Origin: an uncultured Micavibrio sp.
GTDB taxonomy: Bacteria > Pseudomonadota > Alphaproteobacteria > Micavibrionales > UBA1664
Reading direction: 5' to 3'
DNA length: 11,221 nt
Assembly: GCA_937896295.1 (NCBI GenBank)
Contig: CALBME010000006.1
Coordinates: 1-11,221, forward strand
The notes under the pieces were generated by a model that was given only the letters and a program-made list of their open reading frames with translations, searched no databases and was not told the origin of the DNA. A program made the translations under genes and the position numbers. Shown here in pieces: positions 6,843 to 11,221 of this stretch. Position 1 is the first letter of the stretch; every line of letters starts with the position of its first letter.

Positions 6843-7979
6843 ATGACTTCCGCGCAGACGATCTGTTCCTTTTGCATCATGGATACCACGGATCCGGATA
6901 TCCAGTTTTACGGTGAAGAGGGATGCAACCACTGTATCGCCGCGCGCAGACGCCTGACACATGACCGTTTCCCCGGACCGGAAGGTGAAAAGCGTCTGGA
7001 AGACTTGGTCGAACACATCAAGCGCGTGGGCAAAGGCCAGCGTTACGACTGCATCGTCGGGCTTTCCGGCGGGGTGGACAGTTCATACGTCATTCACCGC
7101 GCCAAGGAACTGGGCCTGCGCCCCCTTGCCGTGCATGTCGACAATAGCTGGAATTCGGAACTTGCGGTCAACAACATCCAGAACCTGATCCGCGCGCTGG
7201 GCGTCGATCTTGTGACACTGGTCATCGACTGGGAAGAAATACGCGACATGCAGCGCGCATGTTTCAGCGTTCCCATCGTCGATATTGAAATCGTATCCGA
7301 CCACGCCATTTTCGCAGGCGTCTACCGCACTGCCGCCGAAAACAACATCAAATTCATCCTGTCGGGCACCAACGTGGCGACGGAATCCATCCTGCCCGAT
7401 GCATGGGCGTATGATAAACGCGATTCCAAACACGTGCTTTCCATTCACAAAAAATACGGATCGGGCGTCAAACTGAAGACATACCCGTCGCTGGGGCCTC
7501 TGTCTTTCCTGTATGACGTCTTCGTGCGCGGCATACGTTTTGTCCCCATCCTGAATTACGGCGATTACAACAAACAGCAGACCGTCGAGTTGCTGCAGCG
7601 GGAATATGGCTGGCGCCCCTACCCCAACAAGCACGGCGAGTCGACGTTTACGCGCTTTTTCCAGGATTATTACCTGCCGACCAAGTTCGGCTATGACAAG
7701 CGCAAGGCGCACCTGTCCAGCCTTATCTGTTCCGGTGGCATCACGCGTGACGACGCGCTGGCCGCCATGAACAAAATATTGTTCCGCCCCGAGGACCTGG
7801 CGGTGGAAAAGGAATACGTCCTGAAAAAACTGGGTTACAGCGAGGCGGAGTGGGACAGGATCCTGAAGGCGCCTGCCGTCAAGCACCGCGACCTGCCCAA
7901 TAATTCGTGGATGTTCAATCTGCGCAATCCGATCACACGATACATCCGCAAACTGGCGAAATTCGAGGCCAAAAAATAA
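6843..7979 (+). CDS. wbpG: N-acetyl sugar amidotransferase (WbpG/PseA family)
   Basis: A 378-residue cytoplasmic PP-loop ATPase. With ammonia from HisH2/HisF2, enzymes of this family convert an N-acetyl group on a nucleotide-activated sugar to an acetamidino group (as in Pseudomonas O-antigen with WbpG; PseA acts in flagellin-glycan synthesis in Campylobacter). Two CxxC pairs near the N-terminus (C8/C11 in CSFC and C28/C31 in CNHC) look like a zinc or metal site. The PP-loop SGGVDSS lies at residues 74-80, preceded by YDCIVGL. Further family features are HVDNSWNSE, ILSGTNVATESI and LNYGDYNK. Length and both termini look complete. The start ATG at 6843 has only a weak GAG upstream. The gene shares a base with the next start (TAATG), so the two are translationally coupled. 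The HisF2 partner fragment lies about 6 kb away. Confidence 0.92.
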   Translation: MTSAQTICSFCIMDTTDPDIQFYGEEGCNHCIAARRRLTHDRFPGPEGEKRLEDLVEHIKRVGKGQRYDCIVGLSGGVDSSYVIHRAKELGLRPLAVHVDNSWNSELAVNNIQNLIRALGVDLVTLVIDWEEIRDMQRACFSVPIVDIEIVSDHAIFAGVYRTAAENNIKFILSGTNVATESILPDAWAYDKRDSKHVLSIHKKYGSGVKLKTYPSLGPLSFLYDVFVRGIRFVPILNYGDYNKQQTVELLQREYGWRPYPNKHGESTFTRFFQDYYLPTKFGYDKRKAHLSSLICSGGITRDDALAAMNKILFRPEDLAVEKEYVLKKLGYSEAEWDRILKAPAVKHRDLPNNSWMFNLRNPITRYIRKLAKFEAKK

Positions 7980-9181
7980 TGCGCATCTGGGTTTTCAATC
8001 ACTACGCCTCAACTCCCGACCAGCCGACGACGGGCGCTTATTTCCTGCTCAAGGCGCTGGCCGACAAGGGATCGGACGTGACCGTTTTCGCATCCGGATT
8101 CAATTATTACCGCCGCAGGGAACTGCGCCTTGGCGCACATCCGTTCACACGGGCGGAGCGCGACGGCAATCTGACGTTCCAGTGGATCCGCACCACGCCA
8201 ACATCGGGCCGCGCCCTGTCGCGTATGGTCAACATGCTGACCTATACGTTCGTCGCGCTGATGGTCGCATTGTTCAAACGCGGCAAACCGGACATTGTCG
8301 TCGGCGTCTGCCCGCACCCCTTCGCGGCCTTTGCCGCGTGGCTGATTTCGGTTTTGCGCGGCGGCAAATTCGTCTACGAAATCCGCGATATCTGGCCGGA
8401 ATCGCTGACCGAGGGGAAACTGATTTCCCCCGACCACCCGTTTGCGAAGTTTATGGGCGCCTTACAGAAATTCCTGTATCGCCGCGCCTACAAGATTTTG
8501 AGCGTATTGCCGGCAGTGGATACATACTTACGCGAAATCGGCATCGACGATAAAAAATTCGTCTGGATCCCGAACGGGGTCAACATCAACCCGGCCGAGC
8601 TGCACGAACCCAAGACGAACGATGCGTCCGTGTTCACGGCCATGTATATCGGCGGTCATTCAAAATACCACGCGATCGACGACCTGCTGGACGCCGCCAA
8701 CATCCTGCAGGAAAAAGGTGTCGATGATGTGCGTTTTGTCCTGATCGGTGACGGCAGCGAGAAAACGCGCCTGATGCAGCGCGCGCGCGCCATGAATCTG
8801 AAACACCTGGAATTCCGCGATGCAGTGCCGCGCACCGATATTCCCAAGGTTGTCGACGAAGCATCATGCTTTGTCATCTGTTCGCGTTCCATGCCCATTC
8901 ACCGTTATGGCATTTCGCCCAACAAGCTGTGCGATGCGATGCTGGCGGGCAAACCCATCATCATGGCCCTGCCCGCGGCCAACGACCTGGTCACGCAAAC
9001 CGGGGCCGGTTTTTCCATCGCCCCGCAACAGCCGCAGCTTCTGGCCGAGAGCATCCTGAAAATGCGCGCGGTCCCGGCGGCAGAACGTGCGGAAATGGGC
9101 CGCCGCGGGCGTCAGTATGCGATCGCCAATTTCGATGCCGGCAATCTTGCCGATAAATTCCTGAAACAGGTCGCCGCGTAA
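7979..9181 (+). CDS. WbuB-like GT4 glycosyltransferase
   Basis: A 400-residue GT-B glycosyltransferase, likely transferring an amino-deoxy sugar to the lipid-linked repeat unit. The N-terminus MRIWVFNHYASTP-x-x-P-x-TG, the central YEIRDIWPES (133-142), VWIPNGVN (194-201) and YGISPNKLCDAMLAGKPI (310-327) are the signature of the WbuB-like group, where the usual second-domain GT4 motif is replaced by ISPNK-L-x-D-x-M. WbuB itself is an N-acetyl-L-fucosamine transferase; the sugar used here cannot be deduced. I chose the ATG at 7979 because it overlaps the amidotransferase stop (TAATG) and is preceded by GAGG with 10-nt spacing; an in-frame start at 7907 would add 24 residues inside the upstream gene. 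Coupling suggests it may transfer the acetamidino sugar made by its neighbour, which is inference. Confidence 0.9.
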   Translation: MRIWVFNHYASTPDQPTTGAYFLLKALADKGSDVTVFASGFNYYRRRELRLGAHPFTRAERDGNLTFQWIRTTPTSGRALSRMVNMLTYTFVALMVALFKRGKPDIVVGVCPHPFAAFAAWLISVLRGGKFVYEIRDIWPESLTEGKLISPDHPFAKFMGALQKFLYRRAYKILSVLPAVDTYLREIGIDDKKFVWIPNGVNINPAELHEPKTNDASVFTAMYIGGHSKYHAIDDLLDAANILQEKGVDDVRFVLIGDGSEKTRLMQRARAMNLKHLEFRDAVPRTDIPKVVDEASCFVICSRSMPIHRYGISPNKLCDAMLAGKPIIMALPAANDLVTQTGAGFSIAPQQPQLLAESILKMRAVPAAERAEMGRRGRQYAIANFDAGNLADKFLKQVAA

Positions 9182-9183
9182 AG

Positions 9184-9915
9184 TCAGCCGCGCGCGGTGA
9201 CAATCGCATCCGCGCCGGGCGGCGGCGTGGGCACAAGCGGGTCTTTGCGCATGGCCACGCGCACCAGCGCGTCATCAGCGCCGAGTTTACGCAACAGATT
9301 GGCGGTCAGTGTCAGCGCGCGATCGCGCGAGACGATGGCAATGGCCGTAAAGATCATCAGGCAGATATCGACATACAGGGACTGGTGCTGGACGTAGAAC
9401 AGGCCGAGGCGGCTTTTCCACGGGCGGACCAACTGGTTATAGGCGATATTGGGGTCTTCATGCGCGGCCATGATATCGCCAAGGTCGGAAAAGACGATCG
9501 AGGAAAAATCGGTAATGCCGGGCCGGACATCGAGCAGACGCCATTCCACCTGGGTATACAGGGCGACTTCCCGGTCGATCTGGGGACGCGGGCCTACGAA
9601 ACTCATATCGCCTGCGATGATGTTCCAGAACTGGGTCAGTTCATCGAGTTTGTAGCGGCGCAGAAACGCGCCTGTCCTAGTTATGCGGCTGTCATTGCTG
9701 GAGGTCGTATCCATTTTCGTTTTGTCGGCACCGCTGACCATGCTGCGCATTTTGTGCATGCGGAACGGCCTGTTGCCCTTACCCGCGCGAAATGGGCTGT
9801 AAAGCGGCCACTGACCGTCCTGACGCCAGATCAGGAACAGGCACACCGCGATCACCGGCGAGAGAATGACAATCGCAATGGATGCGACCGTGACATCAAA
9901 CAGGCGCTTAAGCAT
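9184..9915 (-). CDS. Initiating sugar-1-phosphate transferase (monotopic phosphoglycosyl transferase)
   Basis: A 243-residue member of the bacterial sugar transferase family (PglC/WcaJ/WbaP catalytic domain). It moves a sugar-phosphate from a UDP-sugar to undecaprenyl phosphate, the first membrane step of repeat-unit assembly. The N-terminus KRLFDVTVASIAIVILSP is the re-entrant membrane helix; then come FRMHKMRSM (51-59), KLDELTQFWNIIAGDMSFVG (89-108) with the catalytic Asp-Glu pair D91/E92, GPRP and RPGITDFSS. The C-terminus adds a further hydrophobic stretch (about 181-197) and a tail. The ATG at 9915 has GAGGT six bases upstream and overlaps the end of the aldo/keto reductase gene by 8 nt, so the two are probably coupled. 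Its stop is 2 nt from that of the convergent glycosyltransferase. The substrate cannot be told from sequence. Confidence 0.92.
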   Translation of the reverse strand: MLKRLFDVTVASIAIVILSPVIAVCLFLIWRQDGQWPLYSPFRAGKGNRPFRMHKMRSMVSGADKTKMDTTSSNDSRITRTGAFLRRYKLDELTQFWNIIAGDMSFVGPRPQIDREVALYTQVEWRLLDVRPGITDFSSIVFSDLGDIMAAHEDPNIAYNQLVRPWKSRLGLFYVQHQSLYVDICLMIFTAIAIVSRDRALTLTANLLRKLGADDALVRVAMRKDPLVPTPPPGADAIVTARG

Positions 9916-10153
9916 CAGATACCTCGTTCAACCGGGTCAGGATATGATCCGGCAGGTGCCAGCCGAATGCCTGTATGTTGTCGGCCAGCTGGGCCGTGTT
10001 CTTGATGCCCGCCAGCGTCACGCCGCCCACCGTGTCAAGAATCCAGCGCAGGGCGATGCGCCCCATGGGCTGGTTCAGTTCGGCGGATGCCGCGCGCAGG
10101 ACGTCGAGAATGGGTTCATAACGGCCCCAGTTTTCGGGTGCAAAAATAGACCC
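9908..10153 (-). CDS. Aldo/keto reductase, C-terminal fragment
   Basis: About 81 C-terminal residues of an NAD(P)H-dependent aldo/keto reductase. The visible part begins GSIFAPENWGRYEPILDVLR and contains QPMGRIALRWIL and GGVTLAGIKNTAQLADNIQA. This is the family's C-terminal helix, the A-x-x-W-x-L pattern and the cofactor-binding P-x-x-G-x-x-x-x-x-Q-x-x-x-N-x-x-A region. The N-terminal barrel with the Asp-Tyr-Lys-His tetrad is missing, because the sequence switches to unrelated GC-rich DNA near 10154. In the original genome it would be the full upstream gene of the phosphoglycosyl transferase (8-nt overlap). Such enzymes occur in polysaccharide loci, but a role in sugar synthesis is inference. 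Confidence 0.8.
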   Translation of the reverse strand, partial: GSIFAPENWGRYEPILDVLRAASAELNQPMGRIALRWILDTVGGVTLAGIKNTAQLADNIQAFGWHLPDHILTRLNEVSDA

Positions 10154-10295
10154 GGGCCGTGCGCGGATCGAGCAGTTCACCCACCGTGATCGCGACCGGC
10201 CGACCGGCGACGCGCGGCGTCGGCGCACGGCGCAGTTCGTCGAACCAGTTCACGGTGACGGTGTACTTGGTGGCGACGGCGCCGATGGCGGTCCA
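10154..10295 (-). other. Unidentified GC-rich coding shard
   Basis: On the minus strand about 47 codons are open and almost all end in G or C, from WTAIGAV through KYTVTVNWFDELRR to GELLDPRTARVY, which suggests genuine coding sequence. I do not recognise the family with confidence. The frame disagrees with the aldo/keto reductase beyond 10153, and upstream of 10295 the codon pattern breaks down. It looks like a separate fragment between two junctions and does not belong to either neighbour. Confidence 0.35.
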
Positions 10296-10320
10296 CGACA
10301 ATCTGCAGGAGAGACTGACG

Positions 10321-10461
10321 ATGCTGATGCAGGAGGATATTTCGAAGAAACGCGGGCTGGTCGGCCGGCTGCTCGTGGGGGCTGCCGCGGTGGCGGTGCT
10401 GGCCCTGCTGCTGTGGCTGCCCGGCGCGCTGCGCGCACGCCGGGCCACAGCGGCCAACTAG
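10321..10461 (+). CDS. Small single-pass membrane protein, hypothetical
   Basis: A 46-codon ORF starting MLMQEDISKKRG, followed by a 20-residue hydrophobic segment (LLVGAAAVAVLALLLWLPGA) and a basic, arginine-rich tail. By the positive-inside rule both flanks are basic, so topology is unclear. AGGAGAG at 10307-10313 lies 7 nt before the ATG, a strong Shine-Dalgarno, and supports a real start; a second ATG follows two codons later. Its TAG (10459-10461) overlaps the TAG of the convergent porin gene in a shared CTAG. I do not recognise a family. The frame is also open upstream, so it could be the C-terminal anchor of a longer protein cut by the nearby junction. Confidence 0.4.
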   Translation: MLMQEDISKKRGLVGRLLVGAAAVAVLALLLWLPGALRARRATAAN

Positions 10462-11150
10462 AAGCTGCCCTGCAGCGCCAGTTCCCAGCGCCCGCCGGCA
10501 TTGCCCGGGAACAGGCGCCTGGCGGCGCTGTCGGTGTCGTGCACGGTGGCGCGCAGTTCCCACGCCGGCGACAGCGTGGCGACGGCACTGATCTGGCCGT
10601 GCAGGTAGTCCGGGCCCTGCGCGCTGGCCAGCCAGTACCGGCCCACCGCCGCTTCCAGGCGCAACCGCTCGTGCAGCGGCACGCGCACGCCCAGCTGGGC
10701 ATAGGTACCGCGATGGCCACCGGCCAGGGCGTCGTTGGAATGCGCAAGCTGCAGCCAGGCGCGCTGCTTCCAGGTCAACGTGGTGTTGAGTTCGGTCCAG
10801 TCCAGCGCGCGGCCGGTGCCGGGATACAGATACCGGGTCAGGTGGGCGTCCAGCGTCCAGTCCGGTGCCAGCGCACCGGACCAGCCGGCGACCAGGTCGA
10901 ACTCGCTGCGCGCGCCGTTGTCTGGCTTGAACGAGACATTGGAGCCCCACACGCTGGCATACCAGCCCGATGCGGCCGAGATCTTCGCGCCCGCCTGCAC
11001 CGCCGGGTCACCGTCGCTCTGCGAGCTGCCACGCCACACGTAGTCGCTGGCCAGCGCGGCGTTGCCACTCACCTGCGCCTGCGCGCTGCCCATACCCAGC
11101 AGGCCTGCCAGTGCGGCAACCACGGCCGCCATCATCCCCTTGCTGTTCAC
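10458..11150 (-). CDS. TorF / Gcw_chp family putative outer-membrane porin
   Basis: A 230-residue exported protein. The first 26 residues form a signal peptide (MNSKGMMAAVVAALAGLLG, then AQA before QVSGN). The mature part starts NAALASDYVWRGSSQSDGDP with alternating amphipathic strands and ends in a terminal phenylalanine (LQGSF), as expected of an outer-membrane beta-barrel. The opening 'S-D-Y-x-W-R-G-x-S-Q-S-x-x-x-P-A-x-Q' is the signature of the proteobacterial Gcw_chp/TorF family. In xanthomonads such a gene often lies near glnK-amtB, though neither is in the window. I chose the GTG at 11150 because GAGGA lies about 10 nt upstream; the ATGs a few codons inside are too far from it. The very high GC and codon use differ from the central locus, so it probably belongs to another genome. 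The 71 nt upstream, to the window end, show no clear promoter. Confidence 0.87.
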   Translation of the reverse strand: MNSKGMMAAVVAALAGLLGMGSAQAQVSGNAALASDYVWRGSSQSDGDPAVQAGAKISAASGWYASVWGSNVSFKPDNGARSEFDLVAGWSGALAPDWTLDAHLTRYLYPGTGRALDWTELNTTLTWKQRAWLQLAHSNDALAGGHRGTYAQLGVRVPLHERLRLEAAVGRYWLASAQGPDYLHGQISAVATLSPAWELRATVHDTDSAARRLFPGNAGGRWELALQGSF

Positions 11151-11221
11151 TGCACTGTTTTCCTCGTCGAAGCGGCCACGCCGCCGGGACGGCAGTGTCG
11201 GGCGACCGGCCGTAACCGTTC

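Noticed and set aside
7083..7886. A 267-codon minus-strand ORF inside the amidotransferase gene.
   Set aside because: It is antisense to a strongly conserved PP-loop enzyme whose codons explain the sequence; long antisense frames are expected at this GC.
7907..7978. An upstream start for the WbuB-like transferase at 7907.
   Set aside because: MRIWVFNHYASTP at 7979 is the conserved N-terminus and overlaps the upstream stop as TAATG; the extra 24 codons are out-of-frame amidotransferase.
9908..10228. A 106-codon ORF with an ATG at 10228 as a complete small aldo/keto reductase.
   Set aside because: The first 25 residues are arginine- and serine-rich out-of-frame sequence from the GC-rich shard, and the catalytic domain is absent; it is a truncated gene at a junction.
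10177..10950. A 257-codon minus-strand ORF overlapping the porin gene.
   Set aside because: It is arginine- and alanine-rich low-complexity sequence in a shifted frame of the TorF-like gene, without a ribosome site.

Overview
The window looks like a metagenomic contig. A coherent central block (about 391-10153) carries a Gram-negative surface-polysaccharide (O-antigen or capsule) locus. It is flanked by short pieces that appear to come from unrelated genomes. The central block has moderate GC and proteobacterial-style genes. An alphaproteobacterium is my guess, but the sequence does not fix the lineage. The far right (about 10300-11221) is very GC-rich and encodes a Gcw_chp/TorF-type outer-membrane protein of the kind seen in xanthomonads (Xanthomonas/Stenotrophomonas).

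Left edge, 1-396: within 400 bases the sequence reads in turn as an IstB-like ATPase, a RecD-like P-loop, a cytochrome P450 K-helix region (all minus strand), then a TonB-receptor plug motif (plus strand). Each is only a conserved-motif shard. The P450 and TonB shards meet at a 16-bp perfect palindrome. This is best explained as misassembly through conserved motifs.

Central block: the 3' two thirds of a HisF2-type synthase (+); a GT4 glycosyltransferase and a Wzy-like polymerase (both -, coupled through TGATG); an AT3-SGNH acyltransferase (+); a Wzx-like flippase (-); a WbpG/PseA-type N-acetyl sugar amidotransferase coupled through TAATG to a WbuB-like glycosyltransferase (both +); and a phosphoglycosyl transferase preceded by the C-terminus of an aldo/keto reductase (both -). 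Together they suggest a Wzx/Wzy-dependent polysaccharide. The phosphoglycosyl transferase would start the lipid-linked repeat unit, the two GT4 enzymes extend it, Wzx flips it, Wzy polymerises it and the AT3-SGNH enzyme acylates it. WbpG plus HisF2 point to an acetamidino-sugar; the glutaminase partner HisH2 is not in the window.

The most interesting signal is at the acyltransferase start. The only plausible ATG is separated from the conserved reading frame by a run of eight Cs. A ninth C would restore an N-terminus carrying the family's R-x10-H motif. This is either a base-calling/assembly error or a phase-variable switch. The locus is also unusual in alternating strand, with three convergent gene pairs separated by 2 nt, overlapping by 24 nt, and separated by 2 nt.

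Right edge, 10154-11221: an unidentified GC-rich coding shard (-), a small single-TM ORF with a good Shine-Dalgarno (+), and the convergent TorF-like gene (-), whose stop codon shares a CTAG with the small ORF's stop.
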